Notes: a model not told the origin generated them from the sequence alone. Shown: positions 20,200 to 31,859, counted from the first letter of the stretch. The stretch is 64,000 nucleotides of DNA from Topomyia yanbarensis (GCF_030247195.1 NC_080671.1:427490539-427554538), one strand, 5' to 3'. A program made the numbers and translations.

Positions 20200-22030
20200 A
20201 AAGATCGATTGATCAGGTTTCTCGATGGTGAATCACTGCAGTAACTTCAATTATGATTTGTACATTATTGACAGTGCCGTAAACGGGTTCTGACAGTTGC
20301 AGATACGCACAAGTTTATTGCTCTTTCTGTATCTGTCCAGTAGCAACGAAGGTGGTATTTAAGTGTACGCGTAATGATCTAATTGGCGGCGCTGGAGTGG
20401 CATCCGAGCGCGGCGAGCTTGGCGCGTTTTCGAACTGGAACTGGCAGGCGTGGCTGGCCGGCGCGGATGATTCAGATTATTGTGGCATGTTCCGTTTTAT
20501 CTCCGTTTGTGAGTTGCCTGGCAGGAATCTGGTTTGGTTTGCCGCTGATCGGTATTCATTAAGCAATAAATGTTATCTGTTGATTTTCAAGAGTGCAGAA
20601 AAAGGTGTTCACTTTCTTGTTCTGCGGGGTAAACGAAAGCGACGACGGGGAAAATCGTGGTTGCTCTGTTATGGTGATGGTTAGTATGGAGAGGGGGAGA
20701 ATTAGTTACCTTTCCGGTATCGGTTTGATGGCATACGAACCTGAAATGAGGAGAAAAAGTAATGATTAGTTTAGTATTCATTAAATGGAATTATAATCTG
20801 TAGAACATGCTTTGATGGGATGAATTTAAACCAACTTTTATGATATCGAACACCTTGGGCTTAGTGTGACAGATTAAAAAAATGTGCTACCACGTTAAAT
20901 ATATATTGCGAAGCCTGAAGACATAGAATGCGGTAGTTCAGGATCTTACATCGTACACAGATGGGTAACTCAATACCTAGAACTGTGCCTCTCAGTTATG
21001 CACTTACGAATGTTTGCGAATGCTATGAACAATTGTTCGATTAGGTTTGAAATTCATTAAAGGTTAAATGTTCTACAATCCTACAGGATTTACAACTTAC
21101 AAGTTTGGCTAACAAAATTTTACTAAACTTATAATTGCTTTGTTGGGTGTATATCTTCTGAAAGAAACTTGACCTATTTCTTCACAATCCATGTGAATTG
21201 TGAAATTCTATTTTTGTGACTACAAGTTGTACAAGTTCGACCACACTGTGAAAACTTATCTAATTATTACCTCTTTAAAACAAAATGTTCACCATGTTTT
21301 TTGTTATTAGGTGACACGCATTCCCGACCAAGCATGTCTGCTTTATATTTTTAGACCTACAATTGAGCAAAGTGAACGAAATTATAGCAGCCTCTTGATA
21401 GAGTGTGCATTGTCTCGATAACAAAGGAAATACTGTACTTATTCTTGCCGTCATGAGTAAAGTTGACGAGAAAGCGCTGCTCCGACCCAACGTTGCGGTT
21501 GTTCACTTTAAATTTTGTTCTATACGAACGAGCTTAGGCTTACGGAACCGAATATATTCTGTATCATCACTTTCGCAACGCAGCACTAATATCATTTAAT
21601 ACATTGGCCCAAGCAGAATAATTCGTTTTGTAGAACAACATAGAAAATGTGGTTGAAAGTAGCAGCGTTAGAATTGAATTTTTCTCATATATGGAACATG
21701 ACAATGGAGAGGTAATAATGTATGTATAATACATGACGTGTCACCGCGTACCCCTCATGAGCTAATTGCAAAATGTATATTGCCATACGGAGAAGTGAAA
21801 TTCGTTAAACATTATGCTTGAAGAAACTTTTTTCTGAATCAAAAGACCAATTCCCTCCTACTTGAGTAGTCAATTCGAAACTTACGGCTGATGGCTTTGG
21901 CGAGAGAGAGAGAAGAAAATGTCCCCCATTATATGCAGACAAATGTTTTTACCACTGCGAAAAGAAGTCTCCGCGCGCAATAGAATGTTATGCGCATGAG
22001 ATCCATTGGACAACCAATAATGTTTGTGTT
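20200..22030. other. Unassigned stretch with one GC-richer patch
   Basis: The segment 20380-20480 is GC-rich (GGCGGCGCTGGAG, GGCGTGGCTGGCCGGCGC) and lies in a 110-codon plus-strand frame (20352-20684) with no recognisable domain. It could be a promoter or exon edge of a host gene, but nothing decides this. The remainder is AT-rich without repeats I can name. Confidence 0.35.
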
Positions 22031-22039
22031 CATTTAAAT

Positions 22040-22209
22040 TTTTTACATATATTATTTTTGTTATTTCAATTATAGAGGTCTCTCGCGTCTTTTTTTGGGT
22101 TAGAAAAAGTCTCGATGGAATAATTTTTATTCATATCTGCGGGTTAGGGAATCGAACCGAAGTGAGCTACGTATAAGGTAATCGATTTACCAACTACGCT
22201 ATGCCCGCC
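22040..22209 (-). mobile_element. tRNA-derived SINE (Feilai-like), minus strand
   Basis: The minus strand begins GCGGGCATAGCGTAGTTGG with a good A box (TAGCGTAGTTGG, 22190-22201). A perfect B box GGTTCGATTCC follows at 22148-22158. A CCCTAACCCGC end mimics the acceptor stem with two mismatches. The SINE body follows: TTTTTCTAACCC and CTATAATTGAAATAACAAAA, as in the 43.6-kb copy. RNA polymerase III promoter boxes are intact. The acceptor mismatches and tail show it is a SINE, not a tRNA gene. Confidence 0.75.
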
Positions 22210-23089
22210 CCCAAACACATAGTTACAGATCGCACTCGATTATCCGGGGATTCGATTATCCGGGATTCGATTATCCAGGAAAAAATGATTCGATTATCCG
22301 GGTGTTTCTGAAAATTCAAATTTTAACTAGATGTCTGATTATAGTGCTAATTGGATCATTGCAGTCAATAGAACATTTTATTGTGGAATGGGAAGGGGGG
22401 TCTAGGGTCCTCTCAAATTTTGGCCCACCTCAAAAATCGCTTATATATGGGTTATTCCGCGTAAAGTGACAAAAAAACCAAAACTTGGAATCGACCTTCA
22501 CGAATTGGAACCAGTTTTGAAAAAAATGTTCATCTAAAGCCAATATATAATAACCTTTATTATTGTGTCGCGTGAACCGCCCCTCTGTCCATGAGAATAC
22601 TCTTAATTTTAATCAATTGTTTAAAGAAATGGTTTTTCTTCTGATATATCTCTAGTACTGTTTGCTCTAGAACCTATTAGCGAGATGGTTTTTGAAAGAT
22701 TGTTTCATGGAATTTATAAAAAATAGCAGTTTTTAACGGCAGTGTTGCCAAATATGAAACTTTTTAGTTTTAAACTAAAAGTACATTTTGCTAATCCTAA
22801 TACACACATCGGCTACTGCAGACCCCTTTGACACATAAAATGTCATTATACCTACTTTGTTCAGTCACTCTCTTCGGATAATGATGATATGCTTCTCACG
22901 ATTCTGTTTGGATACTTTCCAGCATTCTGATCTAAGATTAAGATTTATTCAAGTTGCTGATAGAATCATGTTCCTATTTTCAATGAAATCCTGTTGAATA
23001 TTCTGCTCTGAGCTCCAGTTGACTTTGTCACAAAATTTCTCTTCTCCTATTATCTCCTTCAACAATTGATTCCTGCTCAGAATTCCAAT

Positions 23090-23480
23090 GATATGTTGGT
23101 GATAAACAACCTCGTTTCTAAACGACTATAACTTTTGGTTTGGACAATGTATGTTTACAACGAAAAGTAAGGCTAACAACTGGGACTCATAACTACCACC
23201 AACAGTTATAATTTAATTGGGTTTCGCTGAAGCAGTGCTGCCAGGGATAATTTCTGTTAATGGTGAAAATGGAATTTGGGAATATGTTCGTTGCCTGGCA
23301 ATATTCTTGAAAACTGATGAATCTTTCTAGTTTAAACTGCCTTCAATTATCTCTTTCAAGCAATGGGACTAGATCGAAAGGTAAATATTAAGCAGCTTCT
23401 AGCACTGCGAAAGGAGCACCTATCTTTGTTAAACCAGGTTTTTCGTGGTTCATGACGCTAACAGTTCTAAGGAAAAAAAC
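23090..23480 (+). repeat. Interspersed repeat family R400, copy 2
   Basis: It is collinear with 10160-10640 through GACTATAACTTTTGGTTTGG, AAGCAGTGCTGCCAGGGATA, TTCTTGAAAACTGATGAATC and AGGAGCACCTATCTTTGTTA. The similarity ends where the CACCTAGCGGTGCAATTGTG phrase starts, which belongs to a different common repeat. Confidence 0.65.
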
Positions 23481-23924
23481 CTGTTTTAATCCACCTAGCG
23501 GTGCAATTGTGCCTTTCTCATTTCTCGAAACTATGGCACGGAGGCTTTTTATGTTCAACATAATTGTGGAAATGTCCATTACATTCTTAGTACACTTTGC
23601 ACTTATACACAATGGCATGCCAGCCACGAACTTGGTGAGCTACGTGTCGACGGTGAAACACTTGAAACAAAAAAATATCATACTCCATTCGCCTAATCAG
23701 CATTAGATCAATGTTATCTGCTTGCTAACTCATTTTGTCATGCGGGGATGGGCATGTGAGGAGGGCGAAAGTCCCATGAACGAACGACTCCCCAGCTTAA
23801 ATTGGTATGCTTTGTAATATAGTGGTGGTTTAAAGATGATGGGGTTGAAAGGGAGGGGTATGAGGTGGTGGTCTGAGGGGTGATTTAAGGAGATTTTTAA
23901 AGGAGGGGAGTGGACAGTAGAGGG

Positions 23925-23964
23925 GGGGGTGTAACCCCTCTCCGTAAACCATCAACTACGCCCC
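23925..23964 (-). mobile_element. Isolated hAT-like terminus
   Basis: CATCAACTACGCCCCTG, read on the minus strand, gives CAGGGGCGTAGTTGATG, a classic hAT terminal repeat. It is preceded by GGGGTGTAACCCCTCTCCG. The opposite end with an 8-bp duplication of TTAAAATC was not found nearby, so only one end is supported. The G-rich tract 23740-23930 is probably its interior. Confidence 0.45.
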
Positions 23965-24006
23965 TGTTAAAATCCAGAAACCTTATGCTAGTCGAAAAAA
24001 AAATTA

Positions 24007-24539
24007 GGGATTAGGTTGACGATTTTTCAGAGTGATTGCATAACCTTTCTATATGAGAAAGGCAAAAATGTGCAAAATCCAAAAAAGTGAATCTTCGTCA
24101 AATTTTTTTTCGTGTTTGCATCAAATCTCGACGTTTTATGCACCTTGAATACATTTAGCATCAAAAATAAAAATTCTATTTTTAATTTTTCCTATAGTTT
24201 TTATGAGAAATTTCTGTGTGGCCGCACTCTGAAACCCGTAATTCCGGAACCAGAATTCCGATCGATCCAAAATTCAATAGCAGCCGATGGGAAGGTTGCA
24301 CCTTTCATTTGAGACTAGGTTTGGGCAAATCGGTCCAGCCATCTCTGAGAAAAATGAGTGACATTATTTGACACATACGCACATACATACACACACACAC
24401 GTACACACACACATACAGACTTTTTCCGATCTCGACGAACTGAGTCGAATGGGATATGACACTCGGCCCTCCGGGCCGGGATTAGGTTGACGTTTTTCAG
24501 AGTGATTGCATAACCTTTCTATATGAGAAAGGCAAAAAG
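24007..24539 (+). repeat. R470 repeat: one full unit plus start of a second, tandem
   Basis: GATTAGGTTGACGATTTTTC, GAGTGATTGCATAACC and TTTCTATATGAGAAAGGCAA occur at 24010-24066 and again at 24481-24536, so the period is about 473 bp. The unit contains GGCCGCACTCTGAAACCCGT, GATCGATCCAAAATTCAATA, a CA-rich microsatellite (24370-24418) and CGGCCCTCCGGGCCGGG. The shared ends show the family can be arranged head to tail. Confidence 0.75.
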
Positions 24540-24769
24540 GTCAAGAAAGCGTTAACAAGATAAGAGACCCGGCTGTCACTAGAGGCGATTTCAAGTCTCG
24601 GGTCGCTCAAGCAAAAATGGATGTTGGGCTATGTGATGAGGGCGCCAGCAGTACTCCACAGTTGCAGTAAATGGTAAGTTACAGAGGGTAGCCTAGAACA
24701 AAGATTCAATAGCCTACCGATCGCCAGCATCTAGTTCAACCCGCCTAGCTGCCCTTTTCTTTTACTGGG

Positions 24770-25000
24770 ACTTCTCGCTGAGGCGGCTGGGAACTTATCA
24801 TCTACGTAACCTTTGGTAGTCCTTCGCTCATGACTAACATGATAGGGAGAATTTGCGAAGACTACGTGTGTAGTGATCACCTGACAATCCGGTACGACAT
24901 TGGTCAACTACTTAGAATGAGATTTAAAAGAAACGTTAGCTGTGATATGTGACACCACCACCTAAATTAAACTGGAGTCAAGAAACAGACGACCTCCAGC
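24770..25000 (+). pseudogene. Non-LTR endonuclease C-terminal fragment
   Basis: A plus-strand frame near 24835-24960 reads RICEDYVCSDHLTIRYDIGQ, followed by LLRMRFKRN. SDHxxIxxxI is the final APE-endonuclease motif and carries the catalytic His. Flanking frames are broken. The fragment is short and lies between two other repeats. Confidence 0.5.
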
Positions 25001-25148
25001 TTACTTACTTACTTTATGTTTTCTAGTATTCCAGTAATCGAATCATTTACCCCGAAAAATCGAAGCCCCGGGTCTTTGCACAATTGATTTTTTTGATTTT
25101 TTGCACAAATAGCTATAAACAACGTTAACTGGTTACCAATAGAAATAA

Positions 25149-25385
25149 CTAGCTAATACCCATCGCGCGTTGCTGCGACTTTCAACGAATTATGAGGAAA
25201 ACACAATTTGTTTCGAAGCACCATCTGACGGGCAGAGAATCCCTAACCAATAGCACACAAGCACGCTCCATAACAAATGCCTACTATGGATAAATTTTAA
25301 CGGCAATCGGTTCAGCCGTTTGGGAATCCATAAATTATATAATACAAACATTGACTTATATGTATAAAGAGAGATAGATAAATAC
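25149..25385 (-). mobile_element. Non-autonomous Helitron-like element, copy 1
   Basis: On the minus strand it runs from about TCTATCTCTCTTTATACATA to GATGGGTATTAGCTAG, the CTAG end followed by T as Helitrons have. Interior phrases CAATGTTTGTATTA, TTCCCAAACGGCTGAACCGA and TGTGTGCTATTGGTTAGGGA match the two copies at 47.65-48.10 kb. No Rep/helicase is present. Confidence 0.65.
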
Positions 25386-26209
25386 AAATACCATACAAAT
25401 CACACCTTGAAATTCTGAAAAATCGACTAGGGCCAAAATAGGTAGATTTACATTTACCATAATAGGAAAACTTACCCTGATAATTTTATTTATAATTTCT
25501 TCGCGAATGAAGCTTAAATTCATAAAATAATCCCATAAAAAAAGTTTGACTCAGTTATCCGGGGTGAGATTTTTTTGAAATCCCCGGATAATCAAGTCCG
25601 ACTTGTATATCAAAGACCCATGGCTCCGTTGAGCTACCGCTATGAGCCGTGTCACTAAACGAATTTAAAAAAGTATATCTTATTCATAATTGAGTAAACA
25701 GGATTTCGAAGTTTGAAACGAAGCGAGTTCAGGGAGTTGTTTTCGTCACTTCTTTTTGCATCAAATCGTGTCGAATCTTCATATGAATGGCTGGCGTCCA
25801 AAAGGGGCTAACTCGACATTGAGTCTTATGCAAATTCGAGTTTTCTCGTTCGTATTCCGAGATTTTAAGACAAGTAGTCCATCGGTTCGCAATCAGTGAA
25901 TTTTATGTTGTAGCTTACATATCGGTGAACTCGATATAATATTGTTTTTAGTTGGATTGCATTGTACGTTGATGTTTCGGCCCAAGCAGTCGTTCTTGAA
26001 GGTGAAGGTCGCTAACACACTTGCTATGTATCGCTATTTTCTATCTAATATATATTTCTTGCACAAATGTATATTATTGAGCGCATTTTTTTGAAAATTC
26101 CAGTGAAAGTGTCATGTTTCTATATTGAAAGTTGACCGAATAATAAGGGATTAAGAGAAAAACGGTACATTGAAGTTAATAAACGCGGAATAAATTATTA
26201 TCTTTCGTT

Positions 26210-26710
26210 ATAGAGTTATGGTGTCTTCGGAAAAGTTACTGTATTGTACTTAGCGCTTTATTTGGTTAAAGCATACTAGTTCGGAATTCAGTCACTAGGA
26301 CAGTGCTGTTATCAACTTTCAATGAAGCTAGATAGAAATGTGGTGTCTTCGGGAAAGTTGTGGGTTTTATCATTTAAACAGCACTTTTGAAGATGCAAAC
26401 TTTGTAGGTCGTGTTTGTTCCGAGATAGAGAAGGTTTTAGTTAAAACATTTACTTACAGATTATTTTTTCAAAATGCGCCATATTTAAAGACTTGTAGGA
26501 CCTACAAAGTTGGTATTTTCACAAGATATACTTATAATTACCTGACGTACAACTTTGTCGTAGACACCATATTTCTATCGCGTTCCATTAAACAGTTGAT
26601 AACAGCGCTACCCTAGCGTCTGAATTCCGAACTAATATGAAATGATCAAATAAAGCGTTAGATGTCACACAACAACTTTGCCAAAGGCACCATAACTCCA
26701 AAACGAAAAA
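26210..26710. repeat. Inverted repeat with ~200-bp arms
   Basis: The left arm 26212-26420 and right arm 26500-26705 are inverted copies. Shared phrases (left-arm sense) include GAGTTATGGTG, CGCTTTATTTGGTTAAAGCA, TAGTTCGGAATTCAG, GCTGTTATCAACT, GATAGAAATGTGGTGTCT and CAAACTTTGTAGGTC. The pair sits inside direct repeats at about 25725-25785 and 26838-26897 (TGTTTTCGTCACTTC and TTTTTGCATCAAATC with variants). The whole is a composite foldback repeat without coding sequence. Confidence 0.7.
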
Positions 26711-26899
26711 TAAGGACAGGACATGTGAATTGTGGGTACCCACTTTTGGACGCAAGCCATTCATTACTATTTGTTTACATGCTGTAAATATATCAAAGAC
26801 TTGCAGCTTCATTAAGAGCTGTGTCAAATAAACGAAGTGAAACATGTTCAGGGTGTTGTTTTTGTCACTTCTTTTTGCATCGAATCATGGCGAATATGT

Positions 26900-29200
26900 C
26901 GTTCCATTAAGTTTAATTTGGTGACATCTATCAGTACATGCAAAATCAGCCGTGAACGTTTCATGGACTGATATTATTGCTGAATGAGTTCGCTCAGTGG
27001 CGTGTGGGTGGTTTGAGGGTTAACCCCCCCTCTCCTAAAATAAAATTAGTTGGATTGAAGAAAAACCAAATTAATTGATGCTATTTCAATTAAACATTGC
27101 ACAATATGAATTTTGGAAGTATATTGCCTGATCACTACATTGAGAACGTATTGTTTTAAGCATCATGGTGACGTTTGGAAACTTGTGGGAATTGGATCTT
27201 GTAACTGATCTCTTAGCTGCGGTCCCATAGTTGTCAAATTATCATGAGCTTTTTTTGAAGAAATGCTCCGAAATATTGATTAGCGACAATGCTTCGTATG
27301 GGAAGAGCAGTTTGATATTAATAAACATAATCTGCTTACCGAAAAATTGCATACAATTCAATATTTGATAAAAATATATTTGCGTACAGTTGAGACAAAA
27401 CTCAGTGTGAATAACAACGACAATAATATTTTTCAAAGTAGAAGGAAAATGATGAAAAACGTCCGTTTGTCTTTAGCAGGTTACGATCAGTTTTTAATGG
27501 ACATTGGATTGGAAATAATAAAAAATTCAAAATACTTCAAGTTACCCAAGTAATTATAAGCATAAAGACATTGCACTATATGGGCTATACATTTGCACTA
27601 ATGTTGCATAGAAACTCTATTACAGCATTAACAATGCAATAAAGCTCTGTATTAGCATTAATAATGCACAAATGCACTGCAGAGGCAGCAAACCTAGCTC
27701 ACTTACCGTGAAGGACGAGGCAAGGTACCTCAGTTCGAGACTTACTAAGGTAATTTCCGTAAAACATTAATATCATGTGAGAACAAAAAACCCATTAAGG
27801 ATATTCATTACAATGCATTAGAAGAGAGGGTCAATTACGGATTTAAACAGAACGTTTTTTTAAAGTTTTCCTTTTTGCTCACCATACGGAAAGGAGACAT
27901 AAGAAATGGTTTTAGTACTGCAGAAACGAGCTGTCAATCTCTTTACAGTAATAGCACTATATATCGCCTTTTCGGGCATAATACCATCATTATATCAGTA
28001 TTAAGGGCTTCACGGCTCTTCAAGACTGCCTTATATGTAGATCTAAAGCAGATATTAGGCTACGTTAAAAGGCTTATTGGTTACTTGGGTAGTGACTATT
28101 AATTGTGTATATTTGAGTGTTGAATTGAACGGTGTGATAAACTTAGCCATATGAGTTCTGGAGTTGTGACCTTTAATAGTTAAGAAATGTAAAATTTATG
28201 CTCGAAAACATTTTTTACGGTCACGATCACAGCATTCCGAAACTGTCAACTTTGGATGTCTTTGAAGAATATTGCAACAAAAAGCTGGATCTCATCTAAT
28301 AAAATAATTTTGGCGGTCAATCTTCTTAGAAGTAATTATAAAAAATATAACTCATCAAACAAATTTAACAACAAAGATTTAATATCTTCACCAAAGTTTT
28401 CGAAAATGCTATTTAAAAAAAAATATTTACAAGGCCTAACAGCGGTTGGGTGCCAATTACGTCATTTTTATGACAAAAATAGTTGGGTTTAGCTGAATAG
28501 TATGCTTGAAAGATCATGGGCACTCTAAACCCCCGACTCGATTGTGGAACCTCATGAATCCTTCGTCACTTAGAGTCTCCAAAGAAAACAAAATGGCCTA
28601 GAACTGATTTTTAACGAACTTTTATAGAAAAATTGTCAAAACTAAATAGTTAACAACAAAAATGTCTGATAATGAATCATTGAACAAACATATTTACGGT
28701 CTCTAAAGAACTGAGCAGCTCTGATCTAAAAACGAAATCAGCATCAGCCTGCTTCCTTATCTCGTACAGATCAGAAGTCAAAAAACACATCGCTTGTGAA
28801 CAGCACGTTAACAAAAAAATACCTAATACACATCGTCTAACGACCTGTTCAGGGTATCATCGAAATAATATGTGGAATTGTTGCACTATACGGGTTAAAG
28901 TTCGTATATTTATTAGGGACCGGTTCGCGATAGCGTTTACTGTTGAACAGCGAAGTCCCGTTGACCCTAACTGCGAATGAAAAGAATGAATTACAAAATA
29001 GTTTTCGCCCACTGCGGGAGAACACAATCGCGATTCACTTTTCGCAAACCCGTTTTAGACCTACAGTGCGCGAGGTGGAACAGTTCATCAAGATGAAAAT
29101 GGAAGTTGTGCTTACAAAATAAATACATTATACTAAATAAGTTGTACTAATATCATTCAACTCCTTAGCCAAGGTAGAAAGTTTCGTAGCGAAGAGCAAC
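26900..29200. other. AT-rich stretch without recognised genes
   Basis: A hAT-like CAGTGGCGTGTGGGTGG phrase begins at about 26996 and is followed by C-rich sequence, but no partner end is visible. The short frames in 27242-28492 have no domain. Otherwise nothing was seen. Confidence 0.4.
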
Positions 29201-29269
29201 ATGCAAAACGACGTCGATATGAAAACATCAAAACCAAGATCCCCGTATATATGGGACTTGATCTGCCGG

Positions 29270-29620
29270 AAATTCACCCACACGTACTACCACGGATTAT
29301 ATCAAAAGATCCATGTCGAAGTCTGAAGATGTGAAATCCTTCGCAAACGACATTTGGAGATACTGTTTCCCTGGCATTCTCAATGGTATTCGGATGGCGC
29401 GATCGCGACTTAACTAACCGATACCTCGACTTTTGAGAGCAGATCATCTCATGATGTTTGTTACATACAAAGAATCCTATGCACATACCCTAGGTATGGT
29501 TACAGTCCTGCCCCACGTGCCTATAATCAGACACAGAAAGCCCCAAACATCTAACAACGAACATCAAAGCTCTAACGACGACGAAACAGACGAAAGCACG
29601 AGCTGGAAGACGTAATGATC
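29270..29620 (+). pseudogene. Unrecognised coding-like fragment
   Basis: The plus strand carries KSMSKSEDVKSFANDIWRYC followed by FPGILNG near 29310-29390. After a frame change comes RADHLMMFVTYKESYAH and an acidic-polar tail ending at 29615. The change of composition from the AT-rich flanks suggests an old coding segment, perhaps from an element's ORF1. I cannot name the family. Confidence 0.25.
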
Positions 29621-29958
29621 AGTAAGCGGCGGAGTGTAAACCTAACCATTTACCACCACTAAGGAAAAAGATGAGCGCAAAGAGCTGAAAGCAGTGCGCC
29701 CAGGATAGCCAACAGAAATAATATTCAATTATTTATTTAATGGATTTTGTAGAATATGAATAATGGATATTATGTTCAAAAAGGCAAACGACCCTCGGAG
29801 TTAAAGCCCTAATAAATAAGTAACACAATAATAAATAAGAAAGGATCTCAACAGTATCCCCACCTGCGAATATGCACAACTGTTAAGAGTTTGATAGTGC
29901 GTGAAGGGAGAAGAAACGAACAGCGGACCTCGAAGACACAACAGGGTTGGTGCGTGTA

Positions 29959-30572
29959 CACAGCAAAAAAATATGAAAATTAACTTAAGCGTATTTCATG
30001 ATATCGCAGAAAAACTATTCGTGTAATTATGTTTCACGAATAAATTTACGCCATATATCATGCACATAAAATGACCCCTGAGAATCGTGCAAATCTGTAT
30101 GTTCCTATGGAAATTTACATTATTCTGCTCGAGACTTGCGCGCTATTTATTCAACGTTCAGGTAAAATATTTTATTTTTATACGATTTTATACGAAACGG
30201 TGTTGAGCAGAGCGAAAAACTAACTGCGTCATACACATACCTGCACGGGCCGCAACTCAATGCTCTCGGATCGTTCACGCTCAAGCGAAGGTTATGTACG
30301 CCACTTTGCAGTCACGTTGTTATGTGTCGCTTTAGCCTAGTCCATAAGGGGTTGTCTCTGGTGAGTCAATGGTTGTCGGTTCAAGTCTTGGTAGTATTAT
30401 TTAACGGATGTTTTTTGATGTCGGTATCGTCACCAATACATACGCAAGTTATTTATAGTACGATTTGTGGCCAATGTAAAATTAATCACTCGCATAATTT
30501 TACACTATTAGTCGCGTTCCCTTTATGTGCAGTATATTTAGCATAATTTCACATGAATTTTTTTTAGCTGTG
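29959..30572. mobile_element. TA-flanked inverted-repeat element (614 bp)
   Basis: CACAGCAAAAAAATATG at the left faces CACAGCTAAAAAAAATTC (inward from the right). Both ends abut TA (29957-29958 and 30573-30574), as expected for a Tc1/mariner-type non-autonomous element. A GGTTCAAGTC phrase near 30376 resembles a polymerase III B box, but no convincing A box accompanies it. There is no transposase. Confidence 0.5.
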
Positions 30573-31019
30573 TACGGTAGACAAGATGGAGAGTCTACAG
30601 CGGTCGTACAGCTCAACGTCCACACGAAAGAAGAACAGTTTAGGAACCGTGTGTTGCGTGACGCAGCGGTCACAACATTATGCAACCAAGTCGAAACGAC
30701 TTTTCGATACAAGTGTGTAAACAATAAACCTTTCGTTTCGTGATGCGCAACGTCACTCCAGTATTTTGAAGTGCAACTCGAGTCTGCAGATGATATTAGA
30801 GCAAACGAGATTCTAGAGCTTGCGATCTGCAAGGCACTCGATGTTTTCGAGACTGGACTCTCCTGGAAATTTAATTATACTGCCACCAGCTGGTGGGTCC
30901 AGCGGTGAATCTTCAATAAATATAAGTAGGCTATATACAGAAGAATTTCGATAACTGGCTTCGGTTCGCTCACAGCAGCCATGGCGACAGCAGTGAAGCA
31001 ACTACGCTCGATGGTTTGT

Positions 31020-31335
31020 AATTACCGCTTACTCCATCTCGAAGCACTTCGTGTTTGCCGGATACAGTCGAGTGCCCAAATGCAAGCTCCTGGCGCTTCT
31101 GGAGAAAGGTGGGAGCATCGAGCGTAAGCCGGGTTCCAGCCGTCAGACAGTTTTGCGCGACCGAAAAGTGCAGCAAGCGCAGAAGCGCGAAGACGAGAGA
31201 TTAGGTAATGAAATCCTCCCCGCGCCATGAACCGGGAGGTCGGTGCAACCGGCCATACGGTCAACCAGTTTTTCGCCAATAGGGATATCGTCATGAGGAA
31301 GCGGAAGTCGAAGCCGGCCGTGTCGGAAGCGCAAG
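31020..31335 (+). pseudogene. Tc1-like transposase, N-terminal DNA-binding half
   Basis: The plus strand gives AYSISKHFVFAGYSRVPKCK, LLALLEKGGSIERKPGSSRQ and VQQAQKREDERLG. This is the first helix-turn-helix and the GS.ERKPGSGR linker of Tc1-type transposases. After a frame change, NREVGATGHTVNQFFANRDI and VMRKRKSKPAVSEAQ form the second helix-turn-helix and the start of the linker to the catalytic domain. The reading then runs into minus-strand coding sequence at about 31335. The protein would bind terminal repeats; it is truncated and frameshifted. Confidence 0.7.
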
Positions 31336-31650
31336 CTGCCACCTCTCTGATCGCTTTATTGATTAGTTTCTTTATGGTTTGCGATACGAGATGGTTCGAA
31401 TAGATTCTCCGCTTCAGATTCGCCCAGAAATTTTCAATTGGGCGTAGCTGGGGGACGTTATGGGGGTTGGCGTTCTTGGGGGCGACTGGGATCTTCAAAC
31501 ACTTCATTTTCTCCAACGATCACTTTGCGTAATGTTTCCAGGCCAGATCTTGTCAGAGCACTACATCGTCCTTCGGGATAATCTTTCTTAATGAAGGCCG
31601 CAACTTCCAGTGAGTACATCATGCTGTATACCTCCCCATTGAACACAAGT
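31330..31650 (-). pseudogene. Tc1-like transposase, C-terminal catalytic half, inverted relative to the N-terminal half
   Basis: The minus strand from 31650 reads FNGEVYSMMYSLEVAAFIKK and DYPEG. It continues after a frame change as QDLAWKHYAKSDRWRK (second catalytic Asp region), then VAPKNANPHNVPQLRPIENF with WANLKRRIYS, containing the third catalytic acid (PIENFW). It continues KKLINKAIREVAA to the junction at about 31335. Together with the plus-strand piece it covers most of a transposase but with the halves facing each other. An inversion has occurred, or two copies have met. Confidence 0.75.
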
Positions 31651-31699
31651 GCCGAAGAAAAGAAGATCTGTAGACATCTGCAGTGGCTGAAGATGTTTA

Positions 31700-31815
31700 C
31701 ACTGATAGAATATATTCGTAAATCGCTACGAATTAGATTCGTACACAAAATTTTCATAAAATACACGAATTTTTCGTACATACGATGAATCATTCGTAGT
31801 TCTATTGAAACACTT
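31700..31815. repeat. Small palindromic repeat
   Basis: GATAGAATATATTCGTAAAT and ATTCGTAGTTCTATTGAAAC face each other, with GATTCGTACACAAAATTTTC and ACGAATTTTTCGTACATACG in the centre. It is an imperfect miniature hairpin of about 110 bp. Confidence 0.45.
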
Positions 31816-31859
31816 TTATTTTTTGCATTTCTTACAAAAGAAATGTATAGGATTCGCTC

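Larger units (their letters stand above)
22226..25605. mobile_element. Interval bounded by pogo-like terminal inverted repeats (3.38 kb)
   Basis: The left end CAGATCGCACTCGATTATCC faces the right end (inward) CAAGTCGGACTTGATTATCC, both followed by GGGG. Each lies next to a TA (22224-22225 and 25606-25607). TA duplications and this TIR style (CAGTCG..CTCGATTATCC) fit pogo-type Tc1/mariner elements. Just inside the left end GATTCGATTATCCGGG repeats three more times. No DDE transposase is visible. The interior is filled with other repeats (R400, R470, an endonuclease fragment, a Helitron-like copy), so the original element may have been short and later expanded by insertions. The two ends could also belong to different copies. 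Confidence 0.55.

Noticed and set aside
20352..20684. 110-codon frame as a protein gene
   Set aside because: It has no recognised domain, splice site or conservation evidence. GC-rich composition alone keeps it open.
22140..22209. Functional tRNA gene
   Set aside because: A and B boxes are good, but the acceptor stem has mismatches and the sequence continues into a SINE body shared with 43.6 kb.
26996..27035. hAT element start (CAGTGGCGTGTGG)
   Set aside because: Only one end is visible and no 8-bp duplication could be located, so it was not listed as an element.
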